NCBI GenBank assembly: GCA_038233555.1
Contig: JBBSLT010000006.1
Span: 1 to 42,826, forward strand
DNA from: JADDRA01 sp038233555
GTDB lineage: Bacteria > Actinomycetota > Acidimicrobiia > Acidimicrobiales > CADCSY01
Direction of reading: 5' to 3'
Length of the DNA: 42,826 bases
The first letter of the stretch is position 1. The number at the start of each line of letters is the position of its first letter. This document shows positions 1 to 7,848 of the stretch, piece after piece. The position numbers and the translations under genes were made by a program. Under the pieces are notes generated by a model. It ran no database searches. It was given only the letters and a program-made list of their open reading frames with translations, and was not told the origin of the DNA.

Positions 1-335
1 CGCACCTCGTCGAAGGGGGTGAGGTCGACCGAGACCTCACCCGGGCGGGACAGGTCGGCGGCGTGGAGGTGGAAGTTCTCGTTGCCCCCCTGGTCCTGGG
101 CGTAGAGGATGCGGGCCGAGTCGCGGCTCCAGGAATGGCCGCGGATGCCCCGGACGTGGTCGTGGGTGACACAGACCGGGTCGTCGTCGCCGGCCACGCT
201 GCGCACCCACACGTTGAGGCGCCCCTCCTCGGGCGCCATGTATGACAGGCGGGTCCCGTCCGGGCTGATCTTGGCCCCCGCCTTCTCGGGGTTGTCGAAG
301 AAGTGCTCGAGGGGGATCAGCGGGGACAGTGCCAC
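1..335 (-). CDS. S9 family (prolyl oligopeptidase-type) peptidase, N-terminal part
   Basis: The gene runs off the left edge of the window, so only about 111 N-terminal residues are seen. They read as the start of a TolB/beta-propeller domain: an ISPDGTRLSYMAP stretch, a second blade WSRDSARILYAQDQGGNENFHL, and a DLTPFDEV end, the pattern found at the N terminus of S9 peptidases that digest oligopeptides. The catalytic alpha/beta-hydrolase half lies outside the window. I chose the GTG at 335 because a GGAG sequence lies 7 nt upstream. The gene for the small protein at 367 ends 31 bp upstream on the same strand, so the two may be co-transcribed. The family call rests on the propeller alone; a general WD40/TolB protein is the alternative. 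Confidence 0.7.
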   Translation of the reverse strand, partial: MALSPLIPLEHFFDNPEKAGAKISPDGTRLSYMAPEEGRLNVWVRSVAGDDDPVCVTHDHVRGIRGHSWSRDSARILYAQDQGGNENFHLHAADLSRPGEVSVDLTPFDEV

Positions 336-366
336 AGGGAGACTCCAGACATGTGCGGGGATGGGC

Positions 367-675
367 TCAGGAGCTGAGCAACTCCCCGAGGCTACGGAAG
401 AACTGCGAGCGAGGCATGGCCTCGCATCCGGCCGCCTGGGCCCGCTCTAGGGTGGCTCGGTCGACGTGGGAGCCGAAGCCGATGACCCGGGCCACGCCAG
501 TCACCTCGGCCAGGACCTCAAAGACCGCCGGCCGTCCGAGGTCGACCACCACCAGGTCGGCGCCGTCGGCGGCCGCCGCCAGGTCGCCGGGACGGGAGAC
601 GAAGCTGACGTCAGGATCGGCGGCGGACAGCTTGGAGCGGTCCATCAGGTCGGGGGCATAGGCGATCACGGTCAT
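367..675 (-). CDS. Small receiver-like protein of unknown function (102 aa)
   Basis: I do not recognise a named family. The 102-residue protein alternates beta and alpha segments like a response-regulator receiver domain: MTVIAYAPD, then ADLVVVDLG, then VARVIGFGSHVD, and finally a GCEAMPRSQF segment. No clear phospho-acceptor Asp in the usual acidic pocket can be assigned, so it may be a pseudo-receiver. The start is fixed by an ATGA overlap with the stop of the gene at 672–1127, which indicates translational coupling. It sits in a short same-strand run ahead of the S9 peptidase. The reading frame is convincing; the function is open. Confidence 0.65.
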   Translation of the reverse strand: MTVIAYAPDLMDRSKLSAADPDVSFVSRPGDLAAAADGADLVVVDLGRPAVFEVLAEVTGVARVIGFGSHVDRATLERAQAAGCEAMPRSQFFRSLGELLSS

Positions 676-1127
676 GAGCGGCGTCCGTGGCGGGCCAGGT
701 GGGCATGCGCCTTGGCCGCCCCCCAAGCCAGACCGAGGTCGTGCAGCGAGGGATGCACGTCGGCGAAGGTCCTGGGGGCCAGGCCGTAGTCGTCGTCGGG
801 AAAGTGCCGCTCGTCGAACTCGTCACGCACGATCGGTGGAACCCCGGCCTGACGGAGCACCTTGGTGGGAAAGCGCACGGCGCCCCGGAGGAGCGCCAGG
901 GGGTTGGTCCATTGCTCGTCGACGTCGGCCGCCAACAGCCGCCGCAGCTCAGCTCCCACCTCCTCCGACGCTTGGCGACCGGCGGCCGCCGCTTGCGTCA
1001 TTGCCTCGGGGTCGGCCCTGCCCGTCCAGTCCACCAGGCGCTGGCGCACCGAGCGCTCCACCCACTCGGGCAGGGTGGCCTCCACGGCCACGACCAGGCG
1101 CTCGGCAACATCGTCCACTCCTGCCAT
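672..1127 (-). CDS. Conserved-looking hypothetical protein (151 aa)
   Basis: Not recognised. The protein starts MAGVDDVAERLVVAVEATLP, is rich in Arg, Glu and Ala, and looks mostly helical and soluble, with no signal peptide or membrane segment. A central Arg-rich helix (EWVERSVRQRL) and a tail ending HLARHGRRS are visible. Its stop overlaps the start of the downstream small receiver-like gene (ATGA), so the two are probably one operon. Upstream in-frame ATGs exist at 1136 and 1154; I prefer 1127 because the residues before it look like non-coding readthrough and the divergent DUF427 gene begins around 1126–1138. Start confidence is only moderate. Confidence 0.6.
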   Translation of the reverse strand: MAGVDDVAERLVVAVEATLPEWVERSVRQRLVDWTGRADPEAMTQAAAAGRQASEEVGAELRRLLAADVDEQWTNPLALLRGAVRFPTKVLRQAGVPPIVRDEFDERHFPDDDYGLAPRTFADVHPSLHDLGLAWGAAKAHAHLARHGRRS

Positions 1128-1137
1128 GCTTGCCCAC

Positions 1138-1632
1138 ATGCGCCCGTCCCGCATCCTTCCTGGCCCCGGCCAGGAATCGGTGTGGGACTATCCCCGGCCC
1201 CCGGCAGTGGAGCCCGTCCCCCAGCGGATCAGGGTGGTGCTGGGAGGCGTGACCATTGCGGAGTCCACCCGAGCCCTGCGGGTGCTGGAGACCAGCCATC
1301 CGCCCAACTATTACCTCCCGCCCGACGATGTCGACCGCCAGCGCCTGGATATGGCACCGGAGACGTCGTGGTGTGAGTTCAAGGGCTCGGCCCGCTACTG
1401 GACGGTGCGGGTGGGCGATCGGGTCGAGGCCTCCGTCGCCTGGGACTACCCCGAACCGAGCGCTGGCTACGAGGCGCTGGCCGGCCACCTGGCCTTCTAC
1501 ACATCGCACATGGACGAGTGCTGGGTGGGCGACGAGCTGGCGACACCCCAGCCCGGCGGCTTCTACGGTGGCTGGGTGACCTCGGGGGTGGTGGGCCCGT
1601 TCAAGGGCGGGCCGGGCTCGATGGGCTGGTAG
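1138..1632 (+). CDS. DUF427 domain protein
   Basis: A 164-residue protein with the DUF427 pattern: a VWDYPRPPAVE lead-in, IRVVLGGVTIAES, the ETSHPPNYYLPPDDV segment, a WCEFKGSARYW core and a late AWDYPEP motif, ending in a segment containing FYGGWVTS. The family is widespread in actinobacteria and proteobacteria and its biochemical role is unknown. It is transcribed divergently from the gene at 672–1127, with starts about 10 bp apart; an ATG at 1126 in the same frame is an alternative start that would make the two genes overlap. The 3' end overlaps the convergent ankyrin gene by 70 bp. Confidence 0.85.
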   Translation: MRPSRILPGPGQESVWDYPRPPAVEPVPQRIRVVLGGVTIAESTRALRVLETSHPPNYYLPPDDVDRQRLDMAPETSWCEFKGSARYWTVRVGDRVEASVAWDYPEPSAGYEALAGHLAFYTSHMDECWVGDELATPQPGGFYGGWVTSGVVGPFKGGPGSMGW

Positions 1633-2024
1633 GGCCCCGCACCGAGACGGACGACCATGGCCGGAAGCTCGAAGAAGCGGGCGACCTCCACGGCCGAGGG
1701 TGCCCCCAAAGCGGGGTCGGCGCCCGCGCCCAGGAGAATGTCGACCTCTTCCTCCGACTGGCGGAAGACGGCGGCGGCGAGTGCGGTTTGGCCCCGTTCG
1801 TTCACCGCGGCGGTGTCCGCCCCCCGCTCGACCAGAGCTCGCACCGTGTCGGGGTGGTCGTGGTAGGCGGCCAGGATCAACAAGGTGTCGCCCTTGTCGT
1901 TGCACAGGTCGACGGGCAGGCCGGCGTCGACGAAGCCGGCCAACTCCGCCGTGTCGCCGCTGCGAGCCAAGTCGAACATGCGATGGGCGAAGGCCAGCGT
2001 CTCGTCGTCGAGCTCCTCGGCCAC
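1563..2024 (-). CDS. Ankyrin-repeat protein (153 aa)
   Basis: Ankyrin repeats are visible: residues of about 20–50 (MFDLARSGDTAELAGFVDAG), then KGDTLLILAAYHDHPDTV RALVERGAD, then RGQTALAAAVFRQSEEEVDILLGAGAD, which give at least three repeats covering most of the protein. There is no signal peptide, so a cytosolic protein-binding role is likely; the partner is unknown. The GTG start at 2024 is supported by a TAGGCT -10 box exactly 6 nt upstream (2031–2036), which would give a leaderless mRNA; the GGAGGT between box and start is too close to act as a normal ribosome site. The last 70 bp overlap the DUF427 gene on the other strand. Confidence 0.85.
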   Translation of the reverse strand: MAEELDDETLAFAHRMFDLARSGDTAELAGFVDAGLPVDLCNDKGDTLLILAAYHDHPDTVRALVERGADTAAVNERGQTALAAAVFRQSEEEVDILLGAGADPALGAPSAVEVARFFELPAMVVRLGAGPYQPIEPGPPLNGPTTPEVTQPP

Positions 2025-2030
2025 ACCTCC

Positions 2031-2036
2031 AGCCTA
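2031..2036 (-). promoter_or_regulatory. -10 box, leaderless promoter of the ankyrin gene
   Basis: TAGGCT on the minus strand, 6 nt before the GTG at 2024, matching the TANNNT spacing typical of leaderless actinobacterial transcripts. Confidence 0.45.
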
Positions 2037-2081
2037 GGAGCACCACCAGTTCGCCGAGCAACCTCTGGTGGCGAAGGCGAT

Positions 2082-2720
2082 CTACCCTTTCGGTCGGCGG
2101 AGAAGGTAGTCGGGAACCCGGTCGAGGGTGCAGCTCAGGCGCAGTGCTCCACTCACCACCTCACCTTCGAGGGGGCAGGGGAAGAACTCGGGGCCGGGCA
2201 GGGCGACCGACACGTCGGGCAGGGGACCGAGCGCGAAGACCACCCGGCCGTCGATCACCTCCACGTCGCTGCCTAACGTCTGGCCGGCGACGGTGGCCTC
2301 GACCCGTCCGGGAGTGAGGGTGAGGTCGACGAAGTCGACGGGAAGGGCCTCCTCCAGGTCGGCCTCGCTGAGCAGGGCAGTCAAGGTTCCCCGCTCGATG
2401 CGCTCCAGGTCGACCTCACCATCAAAGAGAGCTTGGCGCACCACCTCGATCCCGACGACCTCCACCTCCACCGACTCGATGCTCACCTCGGGGCGGGCTA
2501 CGTCCTCGAGGGTCACCACCAGGCGCTGCACCTCTCCGGTGGCCAGACCCCGTGCGACCACGGGGAAGGAGTCCACCTCGGCCGCAACCGTCGCCGCCTC
2601 CGGGACCTCGGCGGCCACCCGCTCCTCGATGGCGTCCTCGATCCGGGGCGGGACCACCACCTCGGCCGCCACGGCGACCACGGCCGCCACCACCACGAGC
2701 AGTACCAGCAAGCGGATCAC
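2082..2720 (-). CDS. LmeA-like DUF2993 phospholipid-binding-type protein
   Basis: A 212-residue protein with one N-terminal membrane anchor (VIRLLVLLVVVAAVVAVAA) followed by a DUF2993 domain: ARGLATGEVQRLVVTLEDV, a long beta-rich middle, DGRVVFALG and a C-terminal CTLDRVPDYLL. Mycobacterial LmeA of this family is a periplasmic phospholipid-binding protein needed for lipomannan elongation; the same role here is inference. The GTG start at 2720 overlaps the stop of the LarE gene (GTGA), so the two are translationally coupled. Longer in-frame starts upstream would give a basic, low-complexity extension lying inside larE and were rejected. Confidence 0.75.
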   Translation of the reverse strand: MIRLLVLLVVVAAVVAVAAEVVVPPRIEDAIEERVAAEVPEAATVAAEVDSFPVVARGLATGEVQRLVVTLEDVARPEVSIESVEVEVVGIEVVRQALFDGEVDLERIERGTLTALLSEADLEEALPVDFVDLTLTPGRVEATVAGQTLGSDVEVIDGRVVFALGPLPDVSVALPGPEFFPCPLEGEVVSGALRLSCTLDRVPDYLLRRPKG

Positions 2721-3544
2721 AGGGCCCCGTTGAGGTTTCCGGAGCGGAAGCCTTCCAGGTCGAGGGTGACGTAGCGGTATCCGGCCCCCTGCACCGCGGC
2801 CACCACCTCGCTTCGGCACCGCAGCGCCGCCTCAAGGTCGTCGATGGTCAGCTCGACGCGGGCCAAATCGCCGTAGTGGCGCACCCGGAGCTGGCGGAAG
2901 CCCAGGCGGCGCAGGGCCGACTCGGCGGCGGCCACCTCGGCCAGGACCCCGACGGTGACCGGTGTGCCGTAGGGGACGCGGGAGGCCAGGCAGGCGGCTG
3001 CCGGCTTGTCCCAGGTGCGCAGGCCGAGCGCCCGGCTGGCCGACCGGACGTCGGCCTTGGTGAAGCCGGCGTCGACCAGGGGGAACACCGCCCCGGCGTC
3101 GGCCGCCGCTTCCTGGCCCGGACGATGGTCCCCCAAGTCGTCGACGTTGACGCCCAGCACGACCGTGGCTCCCTCGGCCGCGGCCAGGGGAGCGAGCACC
3201 GCCATCAGGGCCGACTTGCAGTGGGCGCAGCGCTGCCCGTCGTTGACGGCGTAGGCCGGGTCGGCCAGCTCGTCGGTGGCCAATGAGATCCACCGCAGCC
3301 CCCACCCGGCGGCCAGGTCGGCGCAGTCACGCTCCTCCTCGGGAGCCAACGACGGCGAAACCGCCGTGGCTGCCAGGGCCGCTTCGGGGCCGAGGGTGTC
3401 GTGAGCCACCCAGGCCAGGAAGGCGGAGTCGGCTCCCCCGCTGAAGGCCACCACCACCCGCTCCAGGCGACGCAGCCCGTGACGGAGGTGGTCGAGGCGA
3501 GCCTCAAGAATGGTCGAGCGTCGACTGTTGTCGAGCAACCGCAC
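2717..3544 (-). CDS. larE: LarE-type ATP-dependent sacrificial sulfur transferase
   Basis: A 275-residue PP-loop protein. The ATP loop SGGADS is at residues 35–40, an RCAHCK motif at 105–110, and the ACLASRVPYG segment has Cys185, which aligns with the cysteine that donates its sulfur in LarE enzymes. LarE uses ATP to activate the pyridinium dicarboxylate made by LarB and then installs sulfur for the nickel-pincer cofactor of lactate racemase. No larA, larB or larC gene is in the window, so the substrate here is uncertain. The GTG at 3544 is preferred because a TACTCT -10 box lies 5 nt upstream; TTG at 3538 is an alternative. The gene overlaps the DUF2993 gene by 4 bp. Confidence 0.82.
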   Translation of the reverse strand: MRLLDNSRRSTILEARLDHLRHGLRRLERVVVAFSGGADSAFLAWVAHDTLGPEAALAATAVSPSLAPEEERDCADLAAGWGLRWISLATDELADPAYAVNDGQRCAHCKSALMAVLAPLAAAEGATVVLGVNVDDLGDHRPGQEAAADAGAVFPLVDAGFTKADVRSASRALGLRTWDKPAAACLASRVPYGTPVTVGVLAEVAAAESALRRLGFRQLRVRHYGDLARVELTIDDLEAALRCRSEVVAAVQGAGYRYVTLDLEGFRSGNLNGAL

Positions 3545-3548
3545 GACG

Positions 3549-3555
3549 TAGAGTA
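3549..3555. promoter_or_regulatory. Overlapping divergent -10 boxes (larE / binding protein)
   Basis: The heptamer TAGAGTA reads as TAGAGT on + (3549–3554) and TACTCT on - (3550–3555). The minus box is 5 nt from the larE GTG. The plus box would start the binding-protein mRNA near 3561, giving a leader of about 40 nt that contains its AAGGAG site. Confidence 0.4.
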
Positions 3556-3601
3556 CCCGCCACCCTCGGCGACGCAACGAGGAAGACCAAGGAGACGACC
3601 A

Positions 3602-4909
3602 ATGCCCCTGCAACGGCCTCGGTGGCGGGCGCTCGCCCTGCTTGCCGCCTTTTCCCTCATCGCCGGCGCCTGCGGCGACGACGACGAAGGCGATACCACG
3701 CTGGGAGACGATTCCGGGACGACCCAGACGAGCGAATCGGACGACGCCGCTCCTGCACCCGACAACGTTGGGGATGGCACCCTCAAGATCGGGACGCTGT
3801 TGCCGGAGACGGGCACGCTGGCCGCCTTCGGGCCGCCGGAGGCTGCTGCCGTCGAGCTGGCCACCCGGGACATCAACGAAGCCGGTGGCGTTCTCGGCAA
3901 CCCCGTCGAGGTCACCGGCGGTGACTCTGGTGACACCTCCACCAACATCGCCAACCAGACCGTCGACCGTCTGCTCAGCCGGAACGTCGACGTCATCATC
4001 GGAGCGGCCTCCTCGGGGGTGTCCTTCACCGTGATCGACAAGATCACCGGCGCCGGGGTGGTGCAGTTCTCCCCGGCCAACACCTCCCCCGACTTCACCG
4101 ACTACGACGACGACGGGCTCTACTTCCGCACCGCTCCCTCCGACGTTCTCCAGGGCCGGATCCTGGGTGAGCACATCATCGAGGAGGGCAACACCACGGT
4201 GGGCATCATCGCCCTCCAGGACCCTTACGGCGAGGGTCTGGCCGAGAACGTGGCCTTGACCATCGAGGACTCCGGCGGCGAGGTGGTGGCCACCGAGATC
4301 TACGACCCCCAGGCTCAGAACTTCGACGCCGAGATCCAGTCACTGGTGTCGGCCGACCCTGACGCCATCGTGGTCATCGGCTTCGTGGAGTCAGCCCGCA
4401 TCATCTCCACCATGATCGAACAGGGCATCGGCCCAGACACCAAGAACGTCTACACCGTCGACGGGAACACCACCAACACGCTTGGCGAAGGACTGCCGCC
4501 CGGCACGCTCGAAGGGATCTCGGGAACGATCCCGGGTGGAGAGACTAGTGAGGACTTCCGCCAGCGATTGCTCGAGGTCGATCCTGGGCTCACCGACTTC
4601 CTCTACAGCGGAGAGACCTACGACGCCGTGGTGGCGACTGCCCTGGCCGCCGAGGTGGCCGGTAGCGACGCCGGACGGGCCATCGCCGACGTCTTGGCCG
4701 ACGTCACGCGCGAGGGTGAGAAGTGCACCACCTTCGCCGACTGCAAGTCACTGGTCGAAGCCGGTACCGACATCGACTACGACGGCGTCAGCGGCCCGAT
4801 CGAGCTGAGCGACGCCGGCGATCCCACCGAGGCCAGCATCGGTATCTACACCTTCGGCCCCGACAACCAACTGTCCGACGACGTCATCTACCGCTCCGGC
4901 ACCCTGTAA
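3602..4909 (+). CDS. Branched-chain amino-acid-type ABC transporter substrate-binding lipoprotein
   Basis: A 435-residue secreted lipoprotein. The signal peptide ends in the lipobox LIAGAC with Cys24, followed by an Asp/Thr/Ser-rich linker (to about residue 55) and a periplasmic-binding (LivJ/Leu-Ile-Val type) fold: LKIGTLLPETG, FGPPEAAAVELA, and a central hinge with VSFTVIDK and FSPANTSPDF. ATG 3602 has AAGGAG 7 nt upstream. It faces the liv permease and ATPase genes convergently with a strong terminator between, so it is a separate transcript of the same transport system. The ligand (Leu/Ile/Val, another amino acid, or an amide such as urea) cannot be told from sequence. Confidence 0.9.
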   Translation: MPLQRPRWRALALLAAFSLIAGACGDDDEGDTTLGDDSGTTQTSESDDAAPAPDNVGDGTLKIGTLLPETGTLAAFGPPEAAAVELATRDINEAGGVLGNPVEVTGGDSGDTSTNIANQTVDRLLSRNVDVIIGAASSGVSFTVIDKITGAGVVQFSPANTSPDFTDYDDDGLYFRTAPSDVLQGRILGEHIIEEGNTTVGIIALQDPYGEGLAENVALTIEDSGGEVVATEIYDPQAQNFDAEIQSLVSADPDAIVVIGFVESARIISTMIEQGIGPDTKNVYTVDGNTTNTLGEGLPPGTLEGISGTIPGGETSEDFRQRLLEVDPGLTDFLYSGETYDAVVATALAAEVAGSDAGRAIADVLADVTREGEKCTTFADCKSLVEAGTDIDYDGVSGPIELSDAGDPTEASIGIYTFGPDNQLSDDVIYRSGTL

Positions 4910-4931
4910 CCAGGGATCGGAGCGACCAACG

Positions 4932-4959
4932 GAGGCCCGGCCAAGACAGGCCGGGCCTC
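4932..4959. terminator. Bidirectional hairpin terminator
   Basis: A perfect 11-bp stem (GAGGCCCGGCC and its complement) around a 6-nt loop AAGACA, lying 22 bp past the binding-protein stop. There is no U-tract, as is common in high-GC actinobacteria. The remaining ~200 bp up to 5166 are GC-rich and hold nothing else I recognise. Confidence 0.7.
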
Positions 4960-5166
4960 TCCGCGTTCAGCAGGGAGAGCACCGGGAGACGCCAAAGGGC
5001 CCTACAGAGCGCGGACGGGTGGCCGAGCAAGGCGGAGGCTGAGCCGGGGGGTGGCGCCGAGGGGAGGGACCCGCCCGCCCGCAGCGGAGCGAGGACGGGT
5101 GGGAGGGAGATCCCTCGGTGACAGGACCCGCCGGGTCGGCCGGGGCGCGAGGCCGAGCGACCGGGC

Positions 5167-5904
5167 TCAGCGGGCCCGGGCGAGGGTCCCCAGGTACAGC
5201 TCGACCACCTTGGGGTCCCCCAACAGCTCCCGGCCCGTCCCGGTGTAGGCGTTGGCCCCCTGGTCGAGGACATAGGCGCGATGCGAGATCTGCAGGCAGC
5301 GCCGGGCGTTTTGCTCGACCATCACGATGGACACCCCGGTGGCGTTGATCTGGCGGCAGCGGATGAAGACCTCGTCCTGGTATGCGGGAGACAGCCCGGC
5401 TGAGGGCTCGTCGAGGAGCAGGACGCTGGGTTCCATCATCAGGGCTCGGCCCATGGCCACCATCTGGCGCTCCCCGCCAGAGAGGGAGCCTGCCCGCTGC
5501 CGACGACGGGTGGCGACAAGGGGGAACAGCTCGGCCACGGCGGCGAAACGCTCGGCGAAGCGCTTGGGCTGGAGGTACACCCCCATGAGGAGGTTCTCCT
5601 CGACCGTCAGTCGGGGAAAGACGTTGTCGTTCTGGGGGACGTAACCCACGCCCTTGGCCACGAGGGTGTGGGAGGCCAGACCGCTGATGTCGTCGTCACG
5701 CAGCCGCACCGATCCTGACCGCAGGGGGATGAGGCCGAACAGGGCTTTGAGCAGCGTCGACTTTCCGGCGCCGTTGGGTCCGATGACACCCACCATCTCG
5801 CCTGCTCCGAGGGACAGGTCGCAGCCGTTGAGGATGTCCACCTCGGGGACGTAGCCGGCCACCACGCCCCGGGCCGACAGCAACGGCACCGTCCCTCCCT
5901 CCAT
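5167..5904 (-). CDS. livF: ABC transporter ATP-binding protein, LivF type
   Basis: A 245-residue ATPase with Walker A GPNGAGKS (about residue 43), Q-loop VPQNDNVFPRLTVEENL, signature SLSGGERQM, Walker B VLLLDEPSAGLSP and the H-loop replaced by MVEQNAR, the usual LivF sequence. It energises uptake through the LivHM membrane channel and pairs with LivG. The ATG at 5904 lies 5 bp after the livG stop, so the two are coupled. It is the last gene of a livH-livM-livG-livF run on the minus strand. Assignment to the branched-chain amino-acid class is secure; the transported compound is not. Confidence 0.92.
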   Translation of the reverse strand: MEGGTVPLLSARGVVAGYVPEVDILNGCDLSLGAGEMVGVIGPNGAGKSTLLKALFGLIPLRSGSVRLRDDDISGLASHTLVAKGVGYVPQNDNVFPRLTVEENLLMGVYLQPKRFAERFAAVAELFPLVATRRRQRAGSLSGGERQMVAMGRALMMEPSVLLLDEPSAGLSPAYQDEVFIRCRQINATGVSIVMVEQNARRCLQISHRAYVLDQGANAYTGTGRELLGDPKVVELYLGTLARAR

Positions 5905-5909
5905 GGCCT

Positions 5910-6863
5910 TCAACCGTCCTGGCCCTCCGGCGCCGACTCCGCCACCTCGGCCTCGATGCGGGCCTCGGCCTCCTCCAGACTGGCTCGTTCCTCGGCCTCG
6001 TCGACGGGTGCATCGTGGTGAGCGCCGAGGTAGGCATCGATCACCAGATGGTTGGCGCCGATAGCAGCAGGAGGGCCTTCGGCGATCACCCTGCCCTCGG
6101 CCATCACCACCACCCAATCGCTGACGTCGTGGACGACGTCCATGTCGTGCTCGACGAACAGTACGCTCGTACCGTCGCCGGGCAGGGTACGCACATGGGC
6201 GAGCAGGGACTGGGTCAAAGCGGGGTTCACGCCCGCCATGGGCTCGTCGAGCAACACCATGGCCGGCTCCGCCATCAGGGCTCGGGCCATCTCCAGCAAC
6301 TTGCGCTGACCGCCCGACAGCGTCCCGGCGAAGTCATCCGCCATCGCCTCCAGCCCGAAGCGGGCCAGCAGCGCTCGCGCTCGCTGGTCGATCGCACGCT
6401 CCTGGTGCCGCCACAGCGGCGGGACCAGGGCCGAGAGAAAGCCCTCGCCCCGCTGCCCGGTGGCGCCCAGCTTCATGTTCTCGGCAACGGTCAGGCGTGA
6501 CAGCGCCTTGGTGAGCTGGAAGGTCCGTACCAGCCCACGCCGGGCCACCCTGTGGGCGGGAAGCCCGCTCAGTCGCTCCCCGTCGAACATCCACGTTCCG
6601 GCGTTCGCCTTGTCGAAGCCGGTGAGGAGGTTGAACAGCGTGGTCTTGCCCGCTCCGTTGGGTCCGATGAGCGCGGTGATCACTCCCCGCTGCACCTCCA
6701 GGTGCTCGACGTCGACCGCCACCAGGCCGTCGAAGCGGCGGCACACGCCATCGACCGACAGGATGGGGTCGGGTTTGGCCACCCCCGGCTCAGATGCCAC
6801 CCCGTCGAGAGGAACACAGGGAGGGCGAACGGTCGAGCTATCGACCGGACTATCGGCGGACAT
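5910..6863 (-). CDS. livG: ABC transporter ATP-binding protein, LivG type
   Basis: A 317-residue ATPase: Walker A GPNGAGKTT, the LivG-specific RTFQLTKALSRLTVAENM segment, signature TLSGGQRKLLEMARAL, Walker B MVLLDEPMAGVNP and H-loop FVEHDMD. It is longer than typical LivG (about 255 aa): a polar N-terminal extension of ~30 residues and a C-terminal acidic tail rich in Glu and Ala (EEAEARIEAEVAES) are extra. The ATG at 6863 has a GGGAG sequence 10 nt upstream and overlaps the livM end by 14 bp; a GTG at 6887 is an alternative. It works with LivF as the nucleotide-binding pair of the transporter. Confidence 0.9.
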   Translation of the reverse strand: MSADSPVDSSTVRPPCVPLDGVASEPGVAKPDPILSVDGVCRRFDGLVAVDVEHLEVQRGVITALIGPNGAGKTTLFNLLTGFDKANAGTWMFDGERLSGLPAHRVARRGLVRTFQLTKALSRLTVAENMKLGATGQRGEGFLSALVPPLWRHQERAIDQRARALLARFGLEAMADDFAGTLSGGQRKLLEMARALMAEPAMVLLDEPMAGVNPALTQSLLAHVRTLPGDGTSVLFVEHDMDVVHDVSDWVVVMAEGRVIAEGPPAAIGANHLVIDAYLGAHHDAPVDEAEERASLEEAEARIEAEVAESAPEGQDG

Positions 6864-7845
6864 CGAGCTCGATCTCCCGGCGGTCACCGAAGATGCCTTG
6901 GGGGCGGTAGGCCATCAGGAGCATGAGGGCCAGCCCCACCAACATGAAACGCACCTGGCCAACCTGGACACCGTCCATGATGGCGGTGGGGATGAGCTCC
7001 TGGCGTACGGCTTGGCGCAGCAGGTTGTCGGTCAGCGACAACAGCGCCCAGAAGATCATGGCTCCCACCACCGGACCGAGCACGCGAGCGGTGCCCCCGA
7101 GGATGAGCACCACGTAGGCGAAGAAGGTGACGTCGGGCGAGAAGGTGTCGGGCTGGACCGACTGCGTGCTGATGGCCAGGACGAAGCCAGCGATGCTGCC
7201 GAGCAAGCCGCCGAAGAGCAAGCTCTGCATCTTGTACCAGTAGACGTTCTTGCCGAGGCTGCGAGCGGCGTCCTCATCCTCTCTGATCGACTTGAGAACA
7301 CGACCCCAGGGGCTGCGCATGAGCACGAAGACCATCGCCGAGGCGATCGCCACAGCCAACCAGGCCACGAACAGGAGCCAGGTCTGGCGCTCAGTGAACG
7401 TGAGCAGCCCGCCGCCGTAGGAGCCGGGCGCCAAGGGGTTGATGGCGTAGAAGTCGTCGGCGAACTGGGTCAGGCCCGACGACCCGCCGGTGTAGTCGCG
7501 CAAGGAGACCGACCGCACCGTCAACCGCACGATCTCCGAGGCGGCGATGGTGACGATGGCCAGGTAGTCGGCCCGCAACCGCAGGGTGGGCAGGCCGAGC
7601 AGCAGCGCCAGCACGACCGAGGCGGCCAGACCGACGGCCAGCCCCAGCCATAGCGACGTGCCCAGGTAGGTCACGGCCACGGCGATCCCGTAGGCTCCCA
7701 CGGCCATGAAACCGACCTGGCCGAAGTTGAGCAGGCCGGTGTAGCCGAAGTGCACGTTGAGCCCGATGGCGGCCAGGGCGAACACCGCGGCGAAGTCGCC
7801 GACGCCCGCCTTGAGAGCGTTCTCGAGGATCAGGCCCCACTCCAT
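6850..7845 (-). CDS. livM: ABC transporter permease, LivM type
   Basis: A 331-residue integral membrane protein with about 9–10 hydrophobic segments and the LivM landmarks: LNVHFGYTGLLNFGQVGFMAVGAYG near the N terminus, LPTLRLRADYLAIVTIAASEIVR, and the EAA-like cytoplasmic loop GRVLKSIREDEDAARSLGKNV, which contacts the ATPases. It ends with the typical MAYRPQGIFG motif. It forms the membrane channel together with LivH. The ATG at 7845 lies 3 bp from the livH stop, so the genes are coupled. Full length for the family; nothing unusual seen. Confidence 0.92.
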   Translation of the reverse strand: MEWGLILENALKAGVGDFAAVFALAAIGLNVHFGYTGLLNFGQVGFMAVGAYGIAVAVTYLGTSLWLGLAVGLAASVVLALLLGLPTLRLRADYLAIVTIAASEIVRLTVRSVSLRDYTGGSSGLTQFADDFYAINPLAPGSYGGGLLTFTERQTWLLFVAWLAVAIASAMVFVLMRSPWGRVLKSIREDEDAARSLGKNVYWYKMQSLLFGGLLGSIAGFVLAISTQSVQPDTFSPDVTFFAYVVLILGGTARVLGPVVGAMIFWALLSLTDNLLRQAVRQELIPTAIMDGVQVGQVRFMLVGLALMLLMAYRPQGIFGDRREIELDVRR

Positions 7846-7848
7846 GGC

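Noticed and set aside
3528..3554. A -35 TTGTCG for the binding-protein promoter
   Set aside because: The spacing to TAGAGT is only 15 bp, so the -35 assignment is not supported; only the -10 is listed.
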